Source of the DNA: Phycisphaeraceae bacterium
GTDB lineage: Bacteria > Planctomycetota > Phycisphaerae > Phycisphaerales > UBA1924
DNA length: 64,000 nucleotides
NCBI GenBank assembly: GCA_019636655.1
Contig: JAHBXB010000001.1
Location: 372,001 to 436,000, forward strand
Direction of reading: 5' to 3'
Position 1 is the stretch's first letter. Each line of letters opens with the position of its first letter. This document shows positions 56,628-64,000 of the stretch, piece after piece. The notes beneath the pieces were generated by a model. It did no database searches. It saw only the letters and a program-made list of their open reading frames with translations, and had not been told where the DNA came from. Both the position numbers and the translations under genes were made by a program.

Positions 56628-58601
56628 ATGGTGAAGCAGCGTGTGATTGTCGTCGGTGGTGGGTTGGCGGGGCTCGCGGCGGCGGTGCGCCTGGGCGAGG
56701 CGGGGGTTCCGGTGGACCTGTTCTCGCTGGTGCCGGTGAAGCGGTCGCACTCGGTGTGTGCGCAGGGCGGGATCAATGCGTGCAACGACGTGGCCCGGCA
56801 GCAGGGGTACTCGGAGTACGAGCACTTCGACGAGACGGTCTACGGCGGGGACTACCTCGCGGACCAGCACCCGGTGCTGGAGATGGCCAACTGGGCGCCC
56901 CGGGTGATCGACCTGCTGGACCGCATGGGGGTCCCGTTCAACCGCACGGCGGAGGGATTCCGCGACCTGAGGCTGTTCGGCGGCTCATTGTTCAAGCGAA
57001 CCCACTTTGCCGGGGCGACGACGGGGCAGCAGTTGATGTACGCCCTGGACGAGCAGGTGCGGAGGTACGAGGCCGAGGCGAAGGTCACCAAGTACGAGTT
57101 CTGGGAGTTTCTGTGGCCGGTGATCGACGAGGGGCGGTGCATCGGCATCGCGGCACAGGATCTGCGAACGATGCAGATCCGCGCGTTCCGCGCCGACGCG
57201 GTGGTGATGGCGACCGGTGGGTGCGGGCTGGTGTACGGCAAGTCGACCAACTCGATCATGTGCACCGGCGCCGCGGCCGGACGGTGCTACCAGGCGGGGG
57301 TGTGGTACGGGAACCCGGAGATGATCCAGGTGCACCCGACCGCGGTTCCCGGGGCGGACAAACTGCGGCTGATGTCCGAATCGGCGCGCGGCGAGGGGGG
57401 ACGGATCTGGGTGCCCCGGTTGCAGGGCGACTCTCGCCCGGCCAGGGACATCCCGGAGGCGGAGCGGCTGTACTTCCTCGAGGAGAAGTACCCAAAGTAC
57501 GGGAACATTGTGCCCCGGGACATCGCGACGCGTGAGATCTTCGACGTGTGCGTCAACCAGGGGCTCGGCGTGGGCGGCGAGAACGCCGTGTACCTCGATC
57601 TGACTCACAAGGACCCGGACGAGCTGACGAGGAAGCTGGGCGGGATCCTGGAGATCTACGAGAAGTTTGTGGGTGTCGACCCGCGTCGCGAACCTATGAA
57701 GATCTTCCCGGCGGTGCACTACTCGATGGGCGGGCTGTGGACCACGTACGTGAAGGGGCGGTACACGCCGCCCCAGCCGCTGGAGAAACACCGCTCGGGG
57801 GCTGCGACGCCGATCGGGGCCGACATCGGGCTGGGCATGGCGCCCGGCGAGATGACGAACATGCAGACCAACGTGCCCGGGCTGTACGCGTTCGGGGAGG
57901 TGAACTTCGCGTACCACGGGGCCAACAGGCTGGGGGCGAACGCGCTGTTGTCGTGCATCTTCGACGGGCTGTTCTGCGGCGTGAGCGTGGTGAACTACCT
58001 GCGGGACGGCGAGCCGTCGAAGCGGCCGGCCGAGTCAGCGCGTGCGACGGTGTTCGAGACGGTCGAGCGGCAGGAGACCGCGAAGTACCGCGCGATCCTG
58101 GAGACGGCGGGCAAGGGCGGGGGCGAAGCGGCGACGAATCCGTACCTGATCCACAAGGAACTCGGGGACGAGATGACCGCCGCGTGCACGGTGGTCAAGA
58201 GCGGGCCTCGCCTGGAGCAGTGCCTGGGGAAGATCTCGGAACTGAAGGAGCGGTACGCAAGGGTGTGCCTGCCCGACGCGGCGATGTGGACGAACCAGTC
58301 GCTGACGTACACGCGGGCAGTGGGGGACATGCTGGTCGTGGCGGAGGCGATCGCGATGGCGAGCATCGAGCGGAAGGAGAGCCGCGGGGCCCACTACCGC
58401 ACGGATTACCAGCAACGCGACGACGCGAACTTCATGAAGACGACACTGGCGAAGTTCGATCCCCGAACAAGGACGACGAGCATCGAGTTCGTGCCCATCG
58501 ACGCGTCGCTGACCAAGGCGACCGCGCGCACGTACGGAAAAGTGGAAGACAAGAGCGGGGCGAAGACGGGCAGCACACCGGCGGCGGCCGGGGCCGTGTG
58601 A
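56628..58601 (+). CDS. sdhA: Succinate dehydrogenase/fumarate reductase flavoprotein subunit
   Basis: A 657-residue catalytic subunit with covalent FAD. Motifs: VIVVGGGLAGLAAAVRLGE (dinucleotide fold), KRSHSVCAQGGINAC (flavin attachment region, SHSxxAQGG), TGGCGLVYGKSTNS, IQVHPTAVPG, MSESARGEGGRIW, RDIATREIF, HYSMGGLWT, NMQTNVPGLYAFGEVNFAYHGANRLGANALLSC and, late, RKESRGAHYRTDYQQRDD. It oxidises succinate to fumarate in the TCA cycle (or works in reverse). It lies 48 bases after sdhC and 17 before sdhB, forming an sdhCAB operon. Confidence 0.97.
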   Translation: MVKQRVIVVGGGLAGLAAAVRLGEAGVPVDLFSLVPVKRSHSVCAQGGINACNDVARQQGYSEYEHFDETVYGGDYLADQHPVLEMANWAPRVIDLLDRMGVPFNRTAEGFRDLRLFGGSLFKRTHFAGATTGQQLMYALDEQVRRYEAEAKVTKYEFWEFLWPVIDEGRCIGIAAQDLRTMQIRAFRADAVVMATGGCGLVYGKSTNSIMCTGAAAGRCYQAGVWYGNPEMIQVHPTAVPGADKLRLMSESARGEGGRIWVPRLQGDSRPARDIPEAERLYFLEEKYPKYGNIVPRDIATREIFDVCVNQGLGVGGENAVYLDLTHKDPDELTRKLGGILEIYEKFVGVDPRREPMKIFPAVHYSMGGLWTTYVKGRYTPPQPLEKHRSGAATPIGADIGLGMAPGEMTNMQTNVPGLYAFGEVNFAYHGANRLGANALLSCIFDGLFCGVSVVNYLRDGEPSKRPAESARATVFETVERQETAKYRAILETAGKGGGEAATNPYLIHKELGDEMTAACTVVKSGPRLEQCLGKISELKERYARVCLPDAAMWTNQSLTYTRAVGDMLVVAEAIAMASIERKESRGAHYRTDYQQRDDANFMKTTLAKFDPRTRTTSIEFVPIDASLTKATARTYGKVEDKSGAKTGSTPAAAGAV

Positions 58602-58618
58602 GTGAGGAAGGGCAACGC

Positions 58619-59449
58619 ATGAGCAACGCCGGCACTACCAATGGCCATGCCCGTCGAGCATCCGCGCGACCGGGGCGGACGGTGCGCCTCCGCATCAAAC
58701 GGTGCGACGGACCGGGCAAGCCGTCGTACTGGGAGACGTTCCCCGTGGCGGTCGATCGCGGGGCGAACATCATCTCCTGCCTGCAGAAGATCGCAGCGAA
58801 CCCGGTGACGGCCGAGGGGAAGAGGACGACGCCGGTGGTGTGGGACTCGGGGTGCCTCGAGGAGGTGTGCGGTGCGTGCAGCATGGTTATCAACGGGAGG
58901 GTGCGGCAATCGTGCTCGTGCCTGATCGATGAGCACGCGCCGGGGGACGGGGACGAGATCACGCTGGAGCCGATGAGCAAGTTCCCGGTGGTTCGAGACC
59001 TCTGGGTGGATCGCTCGCGGATGTTCCACAACCTGGAGCGGATCAAGGGATGGGTGCCCATCGACGGCACGTACTCCCTGGGCCAGGGGCCGAAGGAGAC
59101 CTCCGACAGGCAGGAGGTCCGTTACAAGCTCTCGGAGTGCATGACCTGCGGGTGCTGCCTCGAGGCTTGCCCGCAGTACACCCTCGAGAGCGATCCATCG
59201 AAGTGGGACTCGTCGTTTGTCGGGGCGCAGGTGATCTCGCAGGTGCGGTACTTCAACATGCACCCGACCGGCGAGCGGCTCGCGTCGGACCGGCTCGACG
59301 TGATGATGGCTCAGGGCGGGGTGTCGGACTGCGGCAACGCGCAGAACTGCGTCGAAGTGTGCCCGAAGAACATCCCGCTGACCGAGTCGATCGCGGCGAT
59401 CGGCCGGGCCGTGACCATCCACGGCTTCAAGCGGTACTTCCACCGGTAA
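58619..59449 (+). CDS. sdhB: Succinate dehydrogenase iron-sulfur subunit
   Basis: A 276-residue electron-transfer subunit. The N-terminal ferredoxin domain has the 2Fe-2S ligands in DSGCLEEVCGACSMVINGRVRQSC (C-x4-C-x2-C...C). The C-terminal domain has CMTCGCCLEACP and DCGNAQNCVEVCPKNIPL, giving the 4Fe-4S and 3Fe-4S clusters. Start at ATG 58619 has GAGGAAGGG upstream. It carries electrons from the flavin of SdhA to the quinone site at SdhC. The first 20 residues are an extra basic tail. Confidence 0.96.
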   Translation: MSNAGTTNGHARRASARPGRTVRLRIKRCDGPGKPSYWETFPVAVDRGANIISCLQKIAANPVTAEGKRTTPVVWDSGCLEEVCGACSMVINGRVRQSCSCLIDEHAPGDGDEITLEPMSKFPVVRDLWVDRSRMFHNLERIKGWVPIDGTYSLGQGPKETSDRQEVRYKLSECMTCGCCLEACPQYTLESDPSKWDSSFVGAQVISQVRYFNMHPTGERLASDRLDVMMAQGGVSDCGNAQNCVEVCPKNIPLTESIAAIGRAVTIHGFKRYFHR

Positions 59450-59454
59450 CGGGG

Positions 59455-59745
59455 TCAGGCCTGCACGTCGATGTTGGGGGGAGGCTCGCCCTGCTGCGGC
59501 GGGCCGTAAGCGGGGTGCTCGCGCCGGTCCTCGCGGGCCTCTTCGCGGTCATTCGAGGCCAGGTTGCGGACGGCCGAATCGGTCTGGGTCTGTGAGACCT
59601 CGAGGTCGATCTCGTCCTGCGGCCGACGGGATTCGGCGGGGCCCTGCCGCCGTCGGGCGGCGTCGCGGGACGCGATCCGCTCGGCCCCCGGGGCGCCGGC
59701 GACAGACTGCGTGACGATCGAGTTGCCCGGGCCGAGCACGCTCAT
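59455..59745 (-). CDS. Small charged protein of unknown function
   Basis: A 96-residue protein starting MSVLGPGNSIVTQSVAGAPGAERIASRDAARRRQGP and ending with a Pro/Gln-rich tail. It is highly charged, lacks a signal peptide or membrane segment, and is probably disordered except for possible helices (SQTQTDSAVRNLASNDREEAREDRRE). No strong ribosome site precedes the ATG, so this call is moderate. It lies convergent to sdhB (5-base gap) and is followed upstream by another small gene on the same strand. Confidence 0.45.
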   Translation of the reverse strand: MSVLGPGNSIVTQSVAGAPGAERIASRDAARRRQGPAESRRPQDEIDLEVSQTQTDSAVRNLASNDREEAREDRREHPAYGPPQQGEPPPNIDVQA

Positions 59746-59841
59746 ACTGGGGTATCGGCACGGCCGGCGATGGTCCTTGACGGGGCCGGTCTGGCGGGCT
59801 CCTGGAGCGGTCCGTATCGGACGCGGTGGGGGCATTGGACG

Positions 59842-60051
59842 TTACTGGCGGTGCTTGCCGGGGCCGGGGGAACGCATCCCCTGGACGATGCCGACCAGCA
59901 GCGCCGTAGCGGCATAGCCAAAGCCCGCCGCGCCAAGCCCGACGAACGCGGACTTGCCCGCGGGGTAATGGCCGGAGAAGTAGGCCCAGACGCCGACGGC
60001 AACGCCGATGATGCTCGCGGCAACCCAGATCAGAACGTGTGGCTTAAGCAT
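59842..60051 (-). CDS. Small membrane protein with two transmembrane helices
   Basis: A 69-residue protein: MLKPHVLIWVAASIIGVAVGVWAYFSGHYPAG is helix one, SAFVGLGAAGFGYAATALLVGIVQGM helix two, with a basic tail (RSPGPGKHRQ). GGGAG precedes ATG 60051; an earlier start adds 14 residues. Role unknown. It lies 54 bases after the fabI stop on the same strand. Confidence 0.65.
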   Translation of the reverse strand: MLKPHVLIWVAASIIGVAVGVWAYFSGHYPAGKSAFVGLGAAGFGYAATALLVGIVQGMRSPGPGKHRQ

Positions 60052-60105
60052 GGGGGCTCCCGTTGATCGGGAGGCAGCATACACGGGCGACACCGGATCG
60101 GGCGG

Positions 60106-60891
60106 TCAGACCCCGACGATGTTGATGCCGCAATCGACGTAGATGGTCTCACCGGTGACACCGTCGGAGAGGTCGCTGGCGAGGTAGACGGCGGTCTTGC
60201 CGACGTCGGAACCCTCGGTGGGGCGGCGGAGGGGCGCTTTGATGAGTGCCTGGTTCGAGAGTTCCTCCGCGCCGCCGACGGCGGAGGACGCGAGCGTCCG
60301 CAGGTAGCCGCCCGAGATGATGTTGACGCGGGTCTTCTGGGCGCCCAAGTCGAAGGCGAGGTAGCGGGCGGTGCACTCGAGGGCGGCCTTGGCGACGCCC
60401 ATGACGTTGTAGCCGGGGACGACCTTCTCGCCCCCGTAGTACGACATGGCCATCACGCTGCCGCCACCGGCCTTGGCAAGCAGATCCTTGGCGCGGCGCG
60501 CCATGGCCAGCAGGGTGTAGGCGGAGATATCAATCGCAGCGAGATAGGCCTGCCGGGGGGTCTCGACAAACTTTCCGGCCTGGAGGAACTCGCGGTCGGC
60601 AAAGGCGATGGAGTGGACGAGGAAGTCCATCTTGTCAAAGGACTCGGCGTAGCGGGTGAAGGCGGCGTCGATCTGCTCGTCGCTGGAGGCTTCCATCGGG
60701 AAGAGCCAGGGGTCGGAGACGCCCAACTGCTCGACCGCCTTGCGGGTGCGTCGCTCGTTCTTCTCGCCAGGGAGGTGGGTGAAGGCGCACTTGCCGCCGT
60801 TGTCGATGATCGACTTGGCGATGTACCAGGCGTACGAGCGGTCGTTCGCGACACCGACGATGAGGCCGACCTTGCCATCGAGAAGACCCAT
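60106..60891 (-). CDS. fabI: Enoyl-ACP reductase FabI
   Basis: A 261-residue SDR-like reductase completing fatty-acid elongation with NADH. Motifs: LIVGVANDRSYAWYIAKSI (glycine loop of FabI type, GVAND-S), VHSIAFADREFL, the active Tyr/Lys in YNVMGVAKAALE, VNIISGGYLRTLAS, and the C-terminal VTGETIYVDCGINIVGV. YYGGEKVVPGY supports FabI over other SDRs. AGGAGGT lies just before the ATG. It is divergent from the HIT gene (113 bases). Confidence 0.96.
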   Translation of the reverse strand: MGLLDGKVGLIVGVANDRSYAWYIAKSIIDNGGKCAFTHLPGEKNERRTRKAVEQLGVSDPWLFPMEASSDEQIDAAFTRYAESFDKMDFLVHSIAFADREFLQAGKFVETPRQAYLAAIDISAYTLLAMARRAKDLLAKAGGGSVMAMSYYGGEKVVPGYNVMGVAKAALECTARYLAFDLGAQKTRVNIISGGYLRTLASSAVGGAEELSNQALIKAPLRRPTEGSDVGKTAVYLASDLSDGVTGETIYVDCGINIVGV

Positions 60892-61004
60892 GAAGACCTC
60901 CTGGGAGCTGGAAACCGGGAACAGGCGGAAGGATACGCACGGCCCGGCGGAACACGACGCGGGTCGCCGCCCGGGCGGCGTGGGGCGGCGGCTACTGTGT
61001 GGTC

Positions 61005-61427
61005 ATGGCCGAGACCATTTTCTCGAAGATCATCCGCGGCGAGATCCCCTGCCACAGGGTGTACGAGGACGAGCACGTGCTGGCGTTCCTGGACATCGGC
61101 CCGCTCTCTCCCGGGCACACCCTGGTTGTCCCGAAGGAGGAGGCCGCCACGCTTGACAGGCTCTCCGATGAAGCGGCCGCGGCGGTCGGTCGGGTGTTGC
61201 CGCGGGTGTGCCGGGCGGTGATCGAGGTCACCGGGTGCGAGGCGTACAACGTGCTGCAGAACAACGGCGCTGCGGCCCACCAGGCGGTGTTCCACGTGCA
61301 CTTCCACGTGATCCCGAAGACGGATGATGGCCGGGGCCTGGGCATGGGGTGGAAGGCGGGGTCGCTGGAGAAGAGCACCGGCGCGGAGCTGGCCCGGAAG
61401 ATGGCCGAGTCGATCGCGCGGGACTGA
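61005..61427 (+). CDS. HIT-family nucleotide-binding hydrolase
   Basis: A 140-residue protein with the histidine-triad motif HVHFHVIP preceded by NVLQNNGAAAHQAVFH, and the early IFSKIIRGEIPCHRVYEDEHVLAFLDIGPLSPGHTLVVPK typical of HinT-like proteins. It hydrolyses nucleoside phosphoramidates or related compounds in the cytoplasm. Two Met codons lie close together and ATG 61005 begins the conserved segment. The nadC gene starts 17 bases after its stop. Confidence 0.92.
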   Translation: MAETIFSKIIRGEIPCHRVYEDEHVLAFLDIGPLSPGHTLVVPKEEAATLDRLSDEAAAAVGRVLPRVCRAVIEVTGCEAYNVLQNNGAAAHQAVFHVHFHVIPKTDDGRGLGMGWKAGSLEKSTGAELARKMAESIARD

Positions 61428-61444
61428 TTCGGGGGGAGCTGACC

Positions 61445-62371
61445 GTGGTCGATCTGAACAAGTTGAGTCTGGGTGAGCTCTACGCCGAACTGGCACGGGA
61501 TGGGCTCGTGCGGCGGCTGGTGGAGTTGGCGCGGGATGAGGACCTCGGCGCTCGGGGGGACGTGACCAGCGGGGTATGCATCGACGCCGGCCGGGTGGGC
61601 CGGGCGGTTGTGGTTGCCCGTGAGGCCGGCGTGCTCGCGGGCCTCGCGGTGGCTTCGACAGTTGTCAGCGTCTTGGCACCGGGCACACGGCTAAGCGTGC
61701 TTGTCTCCGACGGGCTCACCGTGAGCCCGGGCCAGGAGGTCGCTCGTCTTGATGGGCCGCTGCGGGAGATTCTCGCAGCGGAGCGGACGCTGCTGAATGT
61801 CGTGGGGCGGCTCTCCGGGGTGGCGACAAGGACGCGGGAGTATGTGCAGGCGGCGGGGGCGCTCGGCGGCCGTGCGGGGGTGTACGACACGCGGAAGACG
61901 ACGCCGGGGATGCGGGTGCTTGAGAAGTACGCGGTGCGGTGCGGGGGTGGGCGGTGTCACCGGATCGGGCTGTACGACGCCGTGCTGATCAAGGACAATC
62001 ACCTTGCGGGGGTGCCGCCGGATCGGCTCGCAGGGTTCGTCGGCGCGGCGGTGGAGCGTGCGAAGGCTGTCCCCGGGGGAGTGCGGTTCGTGGAGTGCGA
62101 GGTCGACTCCCTGGACCAACTGGCGGCGCTGCTGGCGGGCGGGGGATGCCGCGTTGACGTGGTACTGCTGGACAACATGGGGCCGAAGGAGTTACGCCGG
62201 GCGGTCGGGATGAGGGGGGAATCCGCGGTCGCCGTTGAACTGGAGGCCTCCGGCGGGGTGACGCTGGAAACCATCGGGGAGATCTCGGCGACCGGGGTGG
62301 AGCGGATCAGCGTGGGGGGGCTCACTCACCACGCGGTTTCGCTCGACCTGGCCCTGGATGCTGAGGGTTGA
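61445..62371 (+). CDS. nadC: Nicotinate-nucleotide pyrophosphorylase (carboxylating)
   Basis: A 308-residue enzyme that makes nicotinate mononucleotide from quinolinate and PRPP in NAD synthesis. Motifs: EDLGARGDVTSGVCI, AREAGVLAGLAVA, AAERTLLNVVGRLSGVATRTREYV, YDTRKTTPGMRVLEKYAVRCGGGRCHRIGLYDAVLIKDNHL (the most diagnostic block), VECEVDSLDQ, VVLLDNMGPKEL, ELEASGGVTLETI and RISVGGLTHHAVSLDLAL. The GTG at 61445 follows a GGGGGAG site; longer starts run through the HIT gene's end. No nadA or nadB lies in the window. Confidence 0.95.
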   Translation: MVDLNKLSLGELYAELARDGLVRRLVELARDEDLGARGDVTSGVCIDAGRVGRAVVVAREAGVLAGLAVASTVVSVLAPGTRLSVLVSDGLTVSPGQEVARLDGPLREILAAERTLLNVVGRLSGVATRTREYVQAAGALGGRAGVYDTRKTTPGMRVLEKYAVRCGGGRCHRIGLYDAVLIKDNHLAGVPPDRLAGFVGAAVERAKAVPGGVRFVECEVDSLDQLAALLAGGGCRVDVVLLDNMGPKELRRAVGMRGESAVAVELEASGGVTLETIGEISATGVERISVGGLTHHAVSLDLALDAEG

Positions 62372-62412
62372 GGCGGGCGGGCGATCGAAACGAGGCGGCG
62401 TAGGATCGCCCG

Positions 62413-64000
62413 ATGACGCCACCTGACGGTCGAGAGAGGCGGATCCGAAAACTCCCCGCGCTGCTGGTGAACCAGATCGCGGCGGGCGAGGTGGTGGAAC
62501 GTCCCGCATCGGTGGTGAAGGAACTGGTGGACAACGCGCTGGATGCGGGCGCGACCAGGATCACGGTTGACCTGGAAGGGGGCGGGATCGAACTGGTCCG
62601 CGTGACCGACGATGGGTGCGGGATCGCGCCCGAGGACCTGTCGCTGGCCCTTGCGGACCACGCGACGAGCAAGATCACCGAGGCCGCTGATCTGGACCGC
62701 ATCGGGACGATGGGCTTCCGGGGGGAGGCGCTGGCGTCGATCGCGTCCGTCTCGAGGCTGTCGATGCGGTCGCGCCGGGCAGCCGACACGGCCGCGAGCC
62801 AGGTGGAGGCGGAGGGAGAACGGATCGGCCAGGTGACGCCCGCAGGGGGGCCGGTCGGGACAAGCGTCACGGTGCGGAACCTGTTCTTCAACACGCCGGC
62901 GAGGCGGAAGTTCCTTCGGACTCCGGCGACTGAGCAGGGGCATTGCCTGGACATTGTCGAGACGCTGGCCATGTCGCACCCGGCGATCGGGTTCGCGGCG
63001 AGCACGGATGGGAAGCGCGGCATCGACCTGGCGCCTGGGCAGTCGCCGCGGGAGCGGGTGGTGGCGGTGCTGGGGGCGGAGATCGAGTCGCAACTGGTTG
63101 AGGTGCATGCGGACCGGTTTGATGACTCGCGCGGACTGGCGATGTGGGGGGTTGTCGGGCTGCCGTCGATTGCGCGGGCGACGGCGAAGGCGCAGTGGGT
63201 CTTCCTGAACGGCAGGCCGATCCGCGACAAGAGCATCCAGCACGCGATCAAGGAGGCGTTCCGGGGGCTCATCGAGCCGGGGCGGTTCCCCACTGCGGTG
63301 CTGATGATCGAGATGGACCCGGGGGCGGTGGATGTCAACGTGCATCCGCGCAAGACCGAGGTGCGGTTCCGCGATCAGAGTGTGGTGCACTCGGTCGTGC
63401 TCAGGGCGATCCGCGAGGCCCTTGCGGGGGCGGACCTCACGCCGTCGGTAGCGGGGATCGGGTGGCGAGGGCAAAGTGGGCATGGATCGGCCGGAGAGGA
63501 TCGGGCGGTGGTGGGCGTGGGTGGCTCGCCGGCGCCAGGCGGCTTCGTGGACTATTTCCAGCGCCAGCCCGCGGCCCCATCGGGAGAGCGGTTGAGCTTC
63601 GAGGCGATCCGCGAGGCGGTGCAGGGCGGATCGACCGATCCCGCGGCATCGCCCCGGGCCGCGGAACCGGGACCGATCGACCAGCCTCGGCCGGCGGAGC
63701 GGGTGCTGCAGGTGCACAACTCGTTTGTGGTCACGCAGGACGAGCAGGGGATCGTGATCGTCGACCAGCACGCTCTGCACGAACGGGTGATGTTCGAGGA
63801 CCTCATCGCGAGGATCTCGGGTCGGGGCGGGACAGATGGTCAGCCGGCGCGTCTGGAGAGCCAGCGCATGCTGGTGCCGCCGGTGGTGGAGGTGACGCGT
63901 CGGCAACTGGACCGGCTCGGCGATCTGGCGCCGTTGTTCGAGCGGCTGGGGATCGAGGTGGAGCCGATCGGCCCCGCAGCGGTGGCGGTGCAGGGGTTCC
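62413..64000 (+). CDS. mutL: DNA mismatch repair protein MutL, N-terminal part (runs off right edge)
   Basis: About 529 residues are visible. The GHKL ATPase domain has LVNQIAAGEVVERPASVVKELVDNALDAGA with the catalytic Glu, TDDGCGI, HATSKI, and GFRGEALASI. VRNLFFNTPARRKFL and VFLNGRPIRDKS follow, then the linker and the C-terminal dimerisation domain starting with RVLQVHNSFVVTQDEQGIVIVDQHALHERVMFED. This contains DQHA-x2-E-x4-E, the MutL endonuclease motif, so the protein should nick DNA itself. The end lies beyond the window. It begins 41 bases after nadC. Confidence 0.96.
   Translation, partial: MTPPDGRERRIRKLPALLVNQIAAGEVVERPASVVKELVDNALDAGATRITVDLEGGGIELVRVTDDGCGIAPEDLSLALADHATSKITEAADLDRIGTMGFRGEALASIASVSRLSMRSRRAADTAASQVEAEGERIGQVTPAGGPVGTSVTVRNLFFNTPARRKFLRTPATEQGHCLDIVETLAMSHPAIGFAASTDGKRGIDLAPGQSPRERVVAVLGAEIESQLVEVHADRFDDSRGLAMWGVVGLPSIARATAKAQWVFLNGRPIRDKSIQHAIKEAFRGLIEPGRFPTAVLMIEMDPGAVDVNVHPRKTEVRFRDQSVVHSVVLRAIREALAGADLTPSVAGIGWRGQSGHGSAGEDRAVVGVGGSPAPGGFVDYFQRQPAAPSGERLSFEAIREAVQGGSTDPAASPRAAEPGPIDQPRPAERVLQVHNSFVVTQDEQGIVIVDQHALHERVMFEDLIARISGRGGTDGQPARLESQRMLVPPVVEVTRRQLDRLGDLAPLFERLGIEVEPIGPAAVAVQGF

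Noticed and set aside
1-64000. CRISPR array, tRNA/rRNA genes, prophage or insertion sequence
   Set aside because: No evenly spaced direct repeats, cloverleaf-like sequence with a CCA end, transposase or phage structural gene was seen. Reading by eye cannot exclude a single tRNA.

Overview
The window is GC-rich, gene-dense bacterial chromosome and most resembles a planctomycete of the class Phycisphaerae. The signs are: a prepilin-type protein starting [16 protein letters not shown]; two sigma-factor/Ser-Thr-kinase gene pairs, one sigma factor with the planctomycete-style TTHWSLI opening; a Cys-type sulfatase plus a formylglycine-generating enzyme; a secreted peroxidase ending in a two-repeat dockerin-like Ca-binding tail; a membrane protein with a CxxC...CPECG zinc-ribbon tail; and a GlmU-like fusion of the Planctomycetes/Bacteroidetes kind. 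The assignment rests on these features only; no rRNA or tRNA gene was recognised.

Layout. 0-7.5 kb: OprB-type porin (cut by the left edge), prepilin-like protein, an alpha/beta hydrolase lacking its nucleophile serine, a sorbosone-dehydrogenase-like propeller, a Fur regulator, a beta-CASP nuclease and a UlaG-like lactonase. 7.5-13.2 kb: a Ser/Thr kinase with two RDD-type membrane modules and its ECF sigma factor, then an HxlR regulator divergent from a broken SnoaL/NTF2 gene coupled to an SDR, and a small lipoprotein. 13.2-14.8 kb: a small accessory patch with a less GC-rich DUF7019-like gene between hairpin-bearing noncoding DNA. 14.8-25.4 kb: cardiolipin synthase, esterase, queF, TPR lipoprotein, endonuclease IV, SDR and several unknowns, with two intergenic regions packed with inverted repeats. 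25.2-34.2 kb (minus strand): heme peroxidase, polA, GlmU-like protein and mreD-mreC-mreB, probably one long cell-wall/replication operon with the peroxidase downstream. 34.4-45.9 kb: a coiled-coil protein, then a co-directional run of sigma factor, membrane kinase, giant disordered membrane protein, double-VWA membrane protein and methyltransferase. 46-53.3 kb: arylsulfatase, miaB, a histidine kinase and the formylglycine-generating enzyme. 53.3-64 kb: YraN, a SurA-like lipoprotein, a DUF1844 protein, sdhC-sdhA-sdhB, fabI, a HIT protein, nadC and mutL (cut by the right edge).

How the parts may work together. The mre genes with the GlmU-like enzyme suggest coordinated envelope growth. The sulfatase needs formylglycine in its CSPTR motif, and the nearby FGE-like protein keeps both catalytic cysteines. 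sdhCAB forms a complete single-cytochrome-b succinate:quinone oxidoreductase. The most intriguing unit is the 35.8-45.9 kb block, which looks like a signalling-to-envelope module (sigma factor, transmembrane kinase with a HKD catalytic loop, giant charged membrane protein, MIDAS-bearing VWA protein) without an obvious textbook name.
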